A stretch of 64,000 bases of DNA from Strix aluco (Eukaryota; Chordata; Aves; Strigiformes; Strigidae): positions 16,632,948 to 16,696,947 of the forward strand of contig NC_133948.1 of the NCBI RefSeq assembly GCF_031877795.1, read 5' to 3'. Under the pieces are notes generated by a model that saw only the letters and a list, made by a program, of their open reading frames with translations, did not search any database and was not told where the DNA came from. Shown piece after piece: positions 1-35,689 of the stretch; position 1 is the stretch's first letter; each line of letters starts with the position of its first letter. Both the position numbers and the translations under genes were made by a program.

Positions 1-24646
<24,646 letters not shown>

Positions 24647-24864
24647 GGGGGTGCTCCTCCTGCCTGCACTCCACCATGTGCCAGACCCTCACGATGCAGC
24701 GCAGGCCTCCTGCACTGACAGAGGGATGGCAGGAGCCATGCCAGGGATGGGGCTGCCTTGCCCCCAGGGGCCTGGTGTGGGGGCCTGTGGGCACCAGAGA
24801 CTGGAGCTGTGCTCCCCAGGTCTGTGCTGGTCTCCAGGTGTGGTTTTAATGTTGAATTTCTATA

Positions 24865-24870
24865 AATAAA
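24865..24870 (+). terminator. POLE: POLE poly(A) signal
   Basis: A canonical AATAAA lies 219 bases after the POLE stop codon, giving a short 3' UTR (24647 to about 24890). Confidence 0.85.
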
Positions 24871-25340
24871 TGGATTGTAGAGGGCCGGTGTCATTTTTGG
24901 GGAGGAGAGAAGCAGGGGCTATGGGGCATGCCTGCAGTTGGGGGGATGGAGCTGTGTCCTTGCTGGGCAGGAAGGACCTGGCCCTGTCTGATCCATGCCT
25001 ACTAGGGGGCAGGAAGGCTGCAGCCTGTCCCCTCCAGCATCCCAGAGGGCTGATGTTGGCCTGTAATGTGGCAGTGCTCCTCTGCCCTGCAGTGTGCAGC
25101 TGGCTGGAGCCTGTGCTTTGGAACATGCCCCAGGCCTGGCTCTGCCCCTTGCTCCTGCCCACCCTGGGGGAGAGAGGGCACAGGGCAGCAGCCAGAGAAC
25201 TTCCAGTATACTTTGGAATAAAGCAGGGACCTGAGATGGCCTGTAGTGGTCCAGACCCCTGTAAGGAACATAACAAAAATATCACTATGCTATGAAAAAC
25301 ATAACAATCCTCTGATGAATCTCCTAGTACTTTTTAACTT
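24871..25340. other. Intergenic, downstream of POLE
   Basis: No coding exon, RNA gene or known repeat was recognised. A second AATAAA-like string (GGAATAAAGC) lies near 25218 and might serve as a distal poly(A) signal. Confidence 0.5.
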
Positions 25341-25348
25341 TGCATCAT

Positions 25349-26015
25349 GGACCAGAGATACCAGGTAGCAGCATTAGACTCCTCCAAGGAAGCCACCTGA
25401 AATATTTTTATTCTAGGGAAAGCTCTCACCTCCAGCATCCACCCAGGCCTACTGCCAGGCATCTGCTGGTCTCTTCTCTCCTTTGTTTTAGGGTCATCAG
25501 ATCCCAGGTAGCCGCCCCAGACTCCTCCAAGGAACATACCCGAGATGTGTTTTCTCCTGTAAAGGAAGATTTTTGCTCCAGAATCCACCCAGGATTCCTC
25601 CCAGGCATGTCCTGGAGTCTTTTCACCTCTGCTTTAGCAAGACCTAATCCTGGGTAGCAGCCCCAGACTCCTCCAAGGAACATACCCAGTGTTTTTTTCT
25701 CCCTGAAAGGATGCTCTCTTCTCTGGGATCTGCCCAAGATTCCTCCCAGACATGTCCCAGACTGTCCTGAGTCCTGCTGCAGGGACCAGAGATACCAGGT
25801 AGCAGCCTTAGACTCCTCCAAGGAAGCCACCTGAAATATTTTCTGGGGAAAGCTCTCACCTCCAGCATCCACCCAGGCTTACTGCCAGGCATCCCCTGGT
25901 CTCTTCTCTCCTTTGTTTTAGGGTCATCAGATCCCAGGTAGCCGCCCCCGACTCCTCCAAGGGAGATACCCAGAGGTTTTTTCTCCCTGAAAGGACGCTC
26001 TCTTCTCTGGGATCT
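25349..26015. repeat. Tandem array of ~143-bp monomers in 3-monomer higher-order units
   Basis: The phrase GGTAGCnGCnnnAGACTCCTCC recurs at about 25364, 25507, 25653, 25799 and 25937 (steps of 143, 146, 146 and 138). Monomers one and four resemble each other most (both start ACCAGAGATACCAGGTAGCA), and monomers two and five share CAGATCCCAGGTAGCCGCC. This gives a higher-order period of ~430-435 bases. It is not part of any recognised gene. Confidence 0.88.
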
Positions 26016-26233
26016 GCCCAAGATCCTGGCTCATGTAGAAGGGAGTCATGTTGCCTCAGGAATGTATTTCAAAAGGTGGTTTTGAAAATTGCAAGATAGC
26101 CCAAGGTCAGAACAGATTCCATTTGTAAAACAAAGTCATCTGCGTTGTCTCTACTATTGACTAGCAATCAGCTACTTCACTCTATAGATATGACCATCAG
26201 GATGGGACCAACCGCAGCTGGACTGCACGCCAG

Positions 26234-26615
26234 GTGACTCCCCTTGAGCAGGGACACCTCTCGAGGCAGAGAGGCCCCCCCTGACCCAAGGCCCAGAGAT
26301 CCTCACCTAGTGACTGATACGTGCGGAATTAATACTCATGAAACACTACTCCATCCATGGAGCTATTCAATATCACTATAAATGTTTTACAGGTAATTCC
26401 GTTAGACATAAACCATTGTCTGAGACTGAGATTGGATCCAGCCCCACCCAGGCTCCACCAGCAGCTTAGAAACCAAGGGGACCCACTCGGAACCTCATGA
26501 CTCAGCGGGAGCTTTCCCTTACCCTTTGCATCTCCAGTCTCTGTGGAAATCATTCTAGCTCGATTCTAACTCCATTTGCCTGGGTAGGTTCCTTCCACGT
26601 GGTCAGGAATTCCCC
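26234..26615. repeat. Direct repeat, left copy flanking the retroviral remnant
   Basis: Shared blocks with the right copy include CCCCTTGAGCAGGG, CTCCACCAGCAGCTTAG, CTCAGCGGGAG and GTGGAAATCATTC, in the same order and orientation about 2.16 kb apart. A pair of diverged LTRs is a plausible reading, but the ends are not clear. Confidence 0.65.
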
Positions 26616-26639
26616 CTGCTAACTGTGAATGCACCAGGT

Positions 26640-27640
26640 GCGGCCCAAAGTAACGGCTCTCGCTCTCAGCCACACTCAGGCTCCACTGTGGGTACCATCT
26701 ACTGTGGCAGCGACTGTAAGAGAAGGTGAAGAGGGCACCTTACCACTGGAATTCAAAAAGAGGTCTGGGATAATGCCACTGAATTTGAGAGAGAATTCCA
26801 CTCTTGGTGGCCTCGAGTCACTCCCCCTCACGACCCCACCAGCAGCAGAGCCACAGCTTTGGCTCTGACAACACGCAACGCTGCGGTACGCCCCATATAC
26901 CAGATCATTGCGCTGGGATTAAACCACCATGGAACTGTACTCTGTCCACCAGAACACAGAGTGTGGGCCCAACAAAATGGGGAAAACTACTGGGTTTGGT
27001 GCACGTGTTCTAGGGGAACAACAAAGATTTATTTCTGAAAGTAATACCAATAACGCCCAAGACATTTGTCTTGACACGGAACAAAATGTGTGTCATTTGG
27101 AAATACATCCTGATGAAACCCCGAGACTGTACCCGTGTCCGTTGGAAATGGATGTATTTGTGTGAGAACGCTTTATAATTCCACATTTAAGACAACACCA
27201 CTGCAGAGGCGAATAGTCACTCAGATGTCTCTATCTGTACTATTACCAAAATCATGGGATGCAACTAACTGTTCAGCTCCTGTCACAGCCTCCCAGTGGC
27301 TACAATCAAACTACACATGGTATCAAGATTTACTGCTCACCCCCACTGGGATGAATCCTACGTTGGTGAGAAAACTCTTGCAACACGATGACCAGAGTCA
27401 GCTGCTAACAGGAATCCAGAACAACGGACAAAGAACCCTGGTTACTGTCCACCACGATGCAGAGAAGAAACCCCACGTCCTAGAAAGAGTGAAAAAGGAT
27501 GGAGAACGTCACTGGTGGGATACCTTGTTTGGATGGTCACCAACAGCAACAGGAACGTTGAATCTAGCACTCCGTCTGACTGGGATTTTGATAGCTTATT
27601 TCTTAGAACCATTTTGCGTGTGAAGGTCTGGTCCATAACA
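26640..27640 (+). pseudogene. Degenerate endogenous retrovirus envelope-like remnant
   Basis: Reading is broken among frames: an open stretch at 26929-27165 ends in a stop and the similarity appears to go on in another frame (27135-27623). The second stretch has several N-glycosylation sequons (NST, NCS, NYT) and ends WWDTLFGWSPTATG followed by a hydrophobic segment, which resembles the membrane-proximal part and membrane anchor of a retroviral Env. No gag or pol was recognised, so this is a deleted or partial provirus. The frame breaks make a working protein unlikely. The retroviral genus is not assigned. Confidence 0.6.
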
Positions 27641-28395
27641 AAGCGAATACTCCCTGCTCATCGCAAGGAACCCCCCAACAGTGTGATTAAGAGTAATATT
27701 TTATACTGAAAGCTATTTCCTTAGCACGGGCCAGCAAGCGTGCCAACGTAGTGTATAAACAACACTAGTTTTGGCCCTTAAACTAACCAGCTTATCCAAT
27801 AATTGGACTCTTACCACTGCTCTGCAATATGCCACCTATTTACGACAGGAGGCAAGAGGGAACCGTGCCTGTGAGCTGATCGAGCGGATTGGCTGTAGTC
27901 ACAGGCTGGAGCGTGAGGGATGCACTCCACCCCTTAACCAAACCAGCAACAGTTCGGCACAGGCTCCAAAGGAGGTAAAGGCCTGAGCTGTAGCAGGGCC
28001 AAGAACTCCTCCAGAAACCCCCAAAGGAACAGAGCGACCCAGTGAGCCTCGATGCCTGTGAGCTCGCATCACCAGTCGCGATTCACCCAGGAATAGCAGG
28101 TGGTTCTTCCAAGACTCGTTTCTTAAGGAACAAAGCCAGTCGTGGCTGCAAGGACGGCCGTGCACACCTTTCCCATTGCGTGCAGCTGGCCTGTGAGCCA
28201 ATAAATACGACAGCCAAAAGGAGCCTTCTCCGAGCTCTCCCCGTGGGCAGCGTGGCTGCACGGCCGTGATCGCCCCCTGAGCTGGGACGCCTCTCCAGGT
28301 TGCTCCTCCAGGCAGAGACACCGTTTACCAACGACAGATCGTTGGATGAGCCCAGTCCGGGTTCTCTCCAAGTTACAACTGGCCCAGCGCCTCTC

Positions 28396-28845
28396 CCCTT
28401 GAGCAGGGGTGTGCCTCAGGGTTGGAGATCCCTCACCTGAGACTAAACGATCCTTCCTGAGCCAAGGCAGAGAGAGCCCTTATCCACAGCCTCGCCTCGC
28501 TCAGGGACTCACAGCATGCTGAGTTAGTACTCACGAAATCCACGTCGCTAATTCCAGTAGCCATAAACCCTTGTCCTAGCCTGAGACTAAGACTGGGCCT
28601 AGCTGCACCTAAGCTCCACCAGCAGCTTAGGAAGTTTCTAAGGGGCCCACTGGGAGCCTCGCGGCTCAGCGGGAGGCCTTCCCTTCCCCCTTGGCGTCCC
28701 CAGTCTCCGTGGAAATCATTCCAGCCCATTCTAACCATCAGGTTAACGCTTGGCCTCCAGGGTCTTTTCCAGCCTCGAGGATTCTGTGACTCTGTGACTC
28801 GATTTGCCTCTGCAGGTCTCTTCCCCGGGGTCAGTACAAATCCAC
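28396..28845. repeat. Direct repeat, right copy flanking the retroviral remnant
   Basis: It matches the left copy block by block and is interrupted by a ~60-base CR1 tail at about 28739-28798. After the interruption it resumes with GATTTGCCTCTGCAGGTC, matching CATTTGCCTGGGTAGGTT of the left copy. Confidence 0.65.
28739..28798 (+). mobile_element. CR1 tail nested in the right direct repeat
   Basis: The segment reads GGTCTTTTCCAGCCTCGAGG then ATTCTGTGACTCTGTGA, the CR1 3' end. Only the last ~60 bases are present, and it splits the retroviral repeat, so it inserted after the repeat pair was formed. Confidence 0.75.
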
Positions 28846-28859
28846 ATCACAGCCTCCCT

Positions 28860-30235
28860 GGGCCGTCCTGGTGACTCTCGACGTGCTGTGAACCTCTCCC
28901 GATGCCCCGGGAGGTGGCTGTGATGCGGGCACAGGCCTCTGCGCCCTCGGCAGCTCCTCTGGCGCACGGACCCGCCACCCGCATCCCCGCTGACGGGCCT
29001 CCCGCTCCCGGAGCCTCACGCCCGCCGGCCAGAGGCACCCGGCAAGGCCAGGCAGGCCAGGGGGTGGTTTGCAGACCTGCACACAGGAGGCATTCGAGGG
29101 CCACTGGTTGCAAGAGGAAGGAAAAAATAAGCACAAGGGACCGCAGAGAGGCAGGACACCCCACTGAATACACACAAATGCAAAGCCAGAAGCAGGACAA
29201 GCAGCACCAGGGCAGATGAGATCCCCCCTTTTGAGGGGGTGGGTAAGGAGCGCAAAACTGTCCTGTGTGAGGAGGAAAAACAGAGGAGCCTTTTCTGGTT
29301 CCAGCTTCTCTCTCCAACGAGCTCCCCGGCCTGATCACACTGACGTCAGCAGCCGGGAGCATCGCGGTCCATAGTCCCAGTGCCCACAGTACGGCATCAG
29401 TGCCCTGAGCCCAGGTACCTCTGGAAGCGTGTGGGATGCCGAGGGAAAGAGAGGGGGTTGTTCCCCGAGAAATAGCCCCGCTTGCTTGTTTCTAAATGTT
29501 AAGTAACTTCCCTTTCCTTTTAGAAGAAGGCCGCTTGTTTAAAGGGCAAAACGCTTCCTCGAAGATAAAAGAATGCCTATCCCAGTTAAAAATAATAAAT
29601 GCTTTTGCTTAGATTTAATTAAACCGGTTTCTTTATCGCCTAAAATGATTTACCAGGATGGATGCATGTCTTGAAAATATTACCCACCATTCTGTAATGG
29701 CATTTTCCAGGTGGAGAAATCAAAATGTCTGTGTGTGCATGCTGCAGCTTCAGCCAGCCAAGTGCTCCTCCTCCGCCGACCCCACCACTGACACCATCAC
29801 CTGGCCGGCTGCCTGCCCGCCTTTCTGCTAACAATTCATCAGGCATTGCTTCTCTCTGAGAGCTGTCCCAGCCTACATTTGTCTGCCTAATTCTCGGCCA
29901 GATTTCCTCTGCTGATTCTTGTCAGTAATTCAGGTCTAGGATCATCTCTCTGTCACCCTCCTGCTCTGCCCGTGTCTCCTGAGCGCATGTCCGTCTGTGT
30001 CAGTCTGGTTGACAGGAACAGTTTACAGTCAGATGAAAACGTTTCATTTTTTTTTATACATGTCGCAGCTTTTGGTCACCGCAGGTGGCAATTCCTCCTG
30101 ACCCTGCCTGCAGGTGAGTTTACAGGACAGGCGCTGGACAGACTTGAAGTCCTCACGGGACGTCACCGGGCTGTGTTTTGTTGTGCTGTGGGAGGGGTCG
30201 GTGAGAGGGGAGATCGCACAAGGTACAGCTGAGTC
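28860..30235. other. Intergenic, no gene recognised
   Basis: A GC-rich portion (28880-29050) is followed by an AT-rich stretch at 29470-29720. No open frame shows similarity to a protein family that I recognise, and no clear repeat was found. Confidence 0.5.
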
Positions 30236-30239
30236 CTTG

Positions 30240-30650
30240 GTGCTGAGCAGAGCCCAGCGGGGACCCGCGAGGGAACAGCCGCGGTTCCGCTTTCGGGCGG
30301 TTCCGCTTTCGGGGAGACCCCGGGCAACGGTTCAGGCGTGGCGGGGCCCGTCCCGAGCGCGGGGCCAGCCCCGAGGCGGCTGGCGAACGAGGCGGCTGGC
30401 GAACGAGCCCGGGGCAGGTGCTGAGCGCGGGGCAGAGCTGCCGCGGGGGCAGCCGAGGGCGGGCGCAGCCTCGGTCCTGGCCGGCGCTTGGTGCCTCTAG
30501 AGAGCGCCAGAACCCCGCGAATCGGCCCCGGTCCTTCGCTCCGTGGCCTTGTCCCCAGGGCAGTCGCTGCCAGAGACACGGGGACCCCCGGGTGCTGCCC
30601 ACCCCCCCCGCTCCCCGGCCCCGGCGGTGCGGTGAGTATCCAAAATAAAA
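30240..30650 (+). promoter_or_regulatory. Orphan CpG island with a strong splice donor
   Basis: The stretch is dense in CpG and sits about 5.5 kb from the nearest gene. It holds two 16-base tandem duplications (CGGTTCCGCTTTCGGG twice at 30282-30313; GGCGGCTGGCGAACGA twice at 30375-30406). A good donor GCG|GTGAGTAT follows at 30632 on the plus strand, so it may be the first exon of an unrecognised or noncoding transcript. No downstream exon could be identified. Confidence 0.45.
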
Positions 30651-30659
30651 GCAAGCCAC

Positions 30660-33600
30660 CTTCTGACCAGCACTTGCCCTTTCTTCAGGGATACTCAAGT
30701 ATCATCTTTCTGGAAGAGCAGCTGGATTTGCTGGTTAACTCAGTGGTTTTCTAGGTCAGGTTCACTCCCCTTCCACGGGCTCCCTGTGATGCTCACAAAA
30801 CCGGTGCTACTGCAGAGTTGCCATCCCTGACAGCGGCACAGGACACTGTCTTTGGCCAGGGACAAGGAAGCTCCCAAGTCCTGGTCCCCTTCACACAATC
30901 CCTTGTGTCGGCAACATCATCTTGTTCCCAGGCCCTGAGGCCATGCCAAGAATTGCTTCTCTGTGTTACTGCCCTGTTCTGACACTAGTGACACCCTTTA
31001 ACACCCTTGGTCACAGCTGGCCTCATCCTGCTGCTAAACATCTGCAGCTTCTTTGATGGAGACTCCATGGCGTGGCTGTTCCCGAGGCTCACCCTCTGTA
31101 GAAGTTGCTGTGGGAATTGTGTGCCTGTGTGTGTCTGCCGAGTAATACACAATGGGAACTGCTATAGCCATTTCACCAGACTGAGCCAGGAGAAGCCCAG
31201 GGTCTGGTTGCACCAGACTCAGCTCTAGCAGGAAGGAGAAATCCCCCAGGGCCCAACGCCAATGGTATTTGGCTACTTTCTTTACCAAAACCAGAAAAAC
31301 TGGCTTTACTGGGAGATGTGTGGGATTCAAGGGGACACCTCAAGCTTTTAGGCTTGTTCTGCACTCGCTACCCCTTTGCTGAGCCATACCACGATGTCAA
31401 CATGCTGCAGAGGCTGCAGTCCAGGACGGACAGACTGCAGCCGTGTCAGCAGAAGGACCTCATGGGGCTGCTGTGCTCCAGGCGGAGCGGGCTGCACGGC
31501 TGGCCCTGACGCTGCCCGCTCTGGGAGTAATGCAGACATATGTGCTGTGACTTGTTAGCCTTGTTCTGCAGATTAATGATTCACCTAGCACAGTGCAACA
31601 CTTCCTGCTGCAGGCACCCAAACCTCCCCATCAATTAACTGTAGAAGCTCACAGTCAGATCCAACATACACTACATTAAGCAAACCTGAAGCATGTGGGA
31701 ATTTTCCTCTTGTCAAGCTGCTTTGGTCCCTTCATCTCATTTCCAAAGAGATTAAAATACCAGCACACCGTTTACCCTGGACACCAAAAAAAAGGACAAC
31801 GTCCTTTCCAGAAATGCTTCGACCCTGTGACCTTTTCTGCCCTACAGCTTGCCAGCCCACATTTCTGCCAAGCCTTGATTCATGCTGACAAGTGGGTCCC
31901 TGCCACTGAGCTGCTGCTCCTCATGCTATTGGTCAACACAGAGCCTGCTGACTCATCACTTACCCAACCTTCATCTGGAAGCGCAGTGATAGGTATCAGC
32001 CAGGCACCAGCTCCTGCTTGCAGAGCTGCTTCCTTCTAGGTAGTTCCCATAATTTAACAGAAGGTATTCACCAGGGCAGTAAAACCAGGTGGGAATTTCC
32101 TCCTAGCATCAGTATCTGACCTCTTACAAGGAACTTGTGTGTCTTGGGAGGTTTTGGGGTACTTTTCATCTTGGGGCTTTCTGTATTTTCTTATAGCCAT
32201 GGCTGTTTAACAGAAACCATGGCTGGTTATTGCTGGAAGCCACTCCAGGAGCCCGCACACCGCCTTGCTGAGGGTGATCAGCTAGTCCCCAGTTCAAGCG
32301 GGGTCACCTAGACCAGGCTGCCCAGGGCCTTCAGGGTGCTCCTTGACCCTTGGAAAAAGCCTTGTGGAGGAGGTTGCACTCCTGGCTGGGCACCCAGGGC
32401 AGGAGAGGACTTGTGTGAGCCACAGGACCCGCAGGTGACCATGGAGCCTGATCTAACTCCCTATCATCTCTGCAGCCAAGACTTGCACTGAAAATAGCTG
32501 ATGGAACCAGCCCAGCTTCTGCACTGAGAGTCTGGCAATTGCAAGAGAGAAGATAATTCCCCCTTTTTAATCCCTTCCCCCATAAACCTATATTAGAAAA
32601 TATATTGTAGAGGGTTGGCCCTTTCCTTAAGGGGCTCCAGATGCACCTCACACCCCAACCCCAGCACAGCCTCCCTGGGCCTGTGGCTGGGCACGTGGGC
32701 AGAGCATGCCCTGCCTGTCCTTGCCCAGGGTGGGCTGAGCACCCATGGACACCAGTGTAACCCCAGCAACCCCGTCTTTCTTGTACTGAGGAGCCCCAAA
32801 TGCAGTGTGGCGTGCAGATCAGGAGGGGAGAATTGCTTCACCAGCTCATGCCTGCACTCCTGCTGACCCAGCCCAGGACCCGCTGGCCACTCTCACCGCA
32901 CAGGACGGCGGCTGCCAGCATCTCTGCCAGAGCCCAGCACTCCCCCACTGCAGGCTCAGCGGTGCCCCGAGTGCTGCGGCAGCACAGGCAGCGCAGGCAG
33001 AGCGCCCTTGGCGTCTCAGCCCTGTGCCGGCCTTGCCTGCAACCTTGAGCCACGTCAGTGGAGCTGGGGGCAGGGCTGCGCGGTGCTGCCCATCGGGGCG
33101 GGCAGCCCAGGTCTTGGCCCCACACCCCAGCCAGCCAGACCCCAGCCTGACCGGAGCAGCTGTCAGTGGGGCAGCAGTCACCTGGCTAGACAGCTCTGCA
33201 GTGTGGGGCCAGACATGTTCCCCCACCAGCTGCCTGGGGTGAAGGCCGGAGCACCAGGCATCCCTCCTTATCCCCCATTATCTTCCAGACAAACCCAAAC
33301 TGTGTGAGTCCCTGACACACTCGCACACTTGGCAGCCAAGGCCGCACTACGCTGCCGATGTGGGGCTCTCCCTGTGGGACCCCCTGGGGATGCCAGCACA
33401 GCCCTGGCGTGGGGCAGCCCCGGGTGCACCGGGAGTGTGGGGGGACAAGAGTGCAGTAAGCGTGGCGAGGCCCACAGCAGGAGAGCTCTGTGGGTCCCGG
33501 TGGGGTGGCTGAAGGCTGGTGGGGCCGGGGTATCCCCTGGCAGAATCCTTCCCCAGCACCAGCCCCCATCCTGGTTGGTCAGCACAGCCTCTAGGGTGGA

Positions 33601-33990
33601 AATGTCCTTCCCCGGGACCAGGCGTCATGTGAGCCTAGAGGTGGCCCCGCCAGGTGACACAGCAGCTGGGAAACCTTTGCGACACCTCAGGCGATGTCAC
33701 GGGTGGCACACAGCAGCCATATCACAGCTGCAGGGTGGACTCTGCACTGTCTGTGGCGTTGGCCTCCATCCATGCAGTTAGGGAAATCCTGATAAGGTGA
33801 GATCAGGCTCTGCTGCCAAACCCTGTCTGCCAGTCCCTAGCTGCCCTGCAGCACTCCCAGGCACATAGGACTCCGAAAACCAGCCCCCCAGCCCCCCCTG
33901 GCACACAGAACAGAGCATCACCCCAGGCAATATCCCAATAAACCCCTGGCTGGCTCTGGAAGCATGAGCTGCACTGAAGGAATCATGGTG
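30660..33990. other. Intergenic, no gene recognised
   Basis: Only short, unsupported open frames are present. A small antisense CR1-like piece may lie near 32285-32335 (GGGGTCACCTAGACCAGGCTG). Nothing else was recognised. Confidence 0.5.
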
Positions 33991-34000
33991 GCTCTTTCTG

Positions 34001-34936
34001 CTTCCTCCCTTCCTTCCTTCCTCCCTTCCTTCCTTCCCTTCCTTCCCTTCCTTCCTTTCTTCCTCCCTTCCTTCCTTCCCTTCCTTTCCTTCCTTCCTTC
34101 CTTCCTTCCTTCCTTCCTTCCTTCCTTCCTTCCTTCCTTCCTTCCTTCCTCCCTTCCTTTCCTTCCTCCCTTCCTTCCTTCCTTCCTTCCTTCCTTCCTT
34201 CCTTTCCTCCCTTCCTCCCTTCCTTCCTTCCTTCCTTCCTTCCCTTCCTTCCCTTCCTTTCCTCCCTTCCTTCCTTTCCTCCCTTCCTTCCTTCCTCCCT
34301 TCCTTCCTTCCTTCCTTCCTTCCCTCCCTCCCTTCCTTCCTAACCTTTCCTTCCTTCCTTCCTTCCTCCTTCCTTCCTCCCTTCCTTCCTTCCTTCCTTC
34401 CTTCCTTCCTTCCTTCCTTCCTTCCTCCCTTCCTTCCTCCCTTCCTTCCTTCCTTTCCTCCCTTCCTTCCTTCCTTCCTCCCTTCCTTCCTTTCTTCCTC
34501 CCTTCCTTCCTTCCCTTCCTTTCCTTCCTTCCTTCCTTCCTTCCTTCCTTCCTTCCTTCCTTCCTTCCTTCCTCCCTTCCTTCCTTCCTCCCTTCCTTCC
34601 TTCCTTTCCTTCCTCCCTTCCTTCCTTCCTTCCTTCCTCCCTTCCTTCCTTTCCTTCCTTCCTTCCTTCCTTCCTTCCTTCCTTCCTTCCTTCCTTCCTT
34701 CCTTCCTTCCTTCCTTCCTTCCTCCCTTCCTTCCTTTCCTCCTTCCTCCCTTCCTCCCTCCTTCCCTTCCTTCCTCCTTCCTTCCTTCCTCTTCCTTCCT
34801 TCCCTTCCTTCCCTTCCATCCTTCCTTCCTTCCTTCCTTCCTTCCTTCTTCCTCTTCCTTCCTTCCTTCCTTCCTTCCTTCCTTCCTTCCTTCCTTCCTT
34901 CCTTCCTTCCTTCCTTCCTTCCTTCCTTCCCTTTCC
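34001..34936. repeat. (CCTT)n / (GGAA)n polypyrimidine tract, ~0.94 kb
   Basis: The tract is almost pure pyrimidine on the plus strand, made of CCTT units with CCCTT, CCTTT and CTCCC variants. All reading frames stay open through it, giving misleading long Lys/Glu/Arg/Gly-rich or Leu/Pro/Ser/Phe-rich frames. Long mirror-like homopurine-homopyrimidine tracts of this kind can form triplex DNA. Confidence 0.97.
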
Positions 34937-35401
34937 AGCCCCTTCCTGCTTTCCCTTGGCAGAGAGGGGTGAAGCCAGACCCTGGTGGGCCACTTCTCTG
35001 GGACAGGGCCAGCATCCCTCTGGGATGCAGCAGCAATGCAGTGGCACGGGGGTTCCTGCACCCACTGGCCACCCTGAGCAATGGTCCTCTGGAGCACCGG
35101 GACCCTAATGTGGCGGGGGGTGGGGGGGTGTGTGTGTGTTAAGTACTGCTCTACAGCCTAGCCACACACTCCCGGGGTATTTCCAGGGGAGAGGGATCCC
35201 AGTTCGCAGGTGGGAAATGCAGCAGCAGAGGCTGGGCCACCAGCTGGAAAGCAGCTCTGCAGGGACAGGCCTTGGGGTCCTGCCGGGCAGCGGCTGAGCA
35301 GGAGCCAGGGCTGTGTCCTCACGGCAGCGGCCACCAGCGGCCCCAGGGCAGGGGAGGGGCACCGCGGGGGGGTGTCACTGTGGCCTCTCCAGCCTGGGCT
35401 C

Positions 35402-35680
35402 ACCTGGGCAAGGCATGGACTTACTGGGGCGAGTCCAGCAAAGGGCCGTGATGGTGTTGAAGGGACTGGAGCATCTGTCCTATGAGGAGAGGCTGCGAGA
35501 GCTGGGTCTGCTCAGCCGGGAGCAGAGGAAGTTCAGGTGGATCCTATTAATGTACAGAAATACCTGCAGGGATGGTGCAAAGAGAGCAGAGCCTGGCTCG
35601 TCCCAGTGGAGCCCAGTGACAGGACAAGGTGCAGTGGGCACAACCTGGAACACAGGAAACACCTCTGCACTGTGAAGGTC
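35402..35680 (+). mobile_element. CR1 LINE fragment upstream of PLA2G3
   Basis: It contains GGCTGCGAGAGCTGGGTCTG, CAGCCGGGAGCAGAGGAAG and CTGGCTCGTCCCAGTGGAGC, all from the CR1 3' region. It ends at the border of the PLA2G3 CpG island. Confidence 0.82.
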
Positions 35681-35689
35681 AGGCACGGC

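Noticed and set aside
33778-35097. Open frame of 439 codons on the minus strand, rich in Lys, Glu, Gly and Arg (and its plus-strand counterpart).
   Set aside because: It is the translation of the GGAA/CCTT tract; no start context, exon structure or family supports it.
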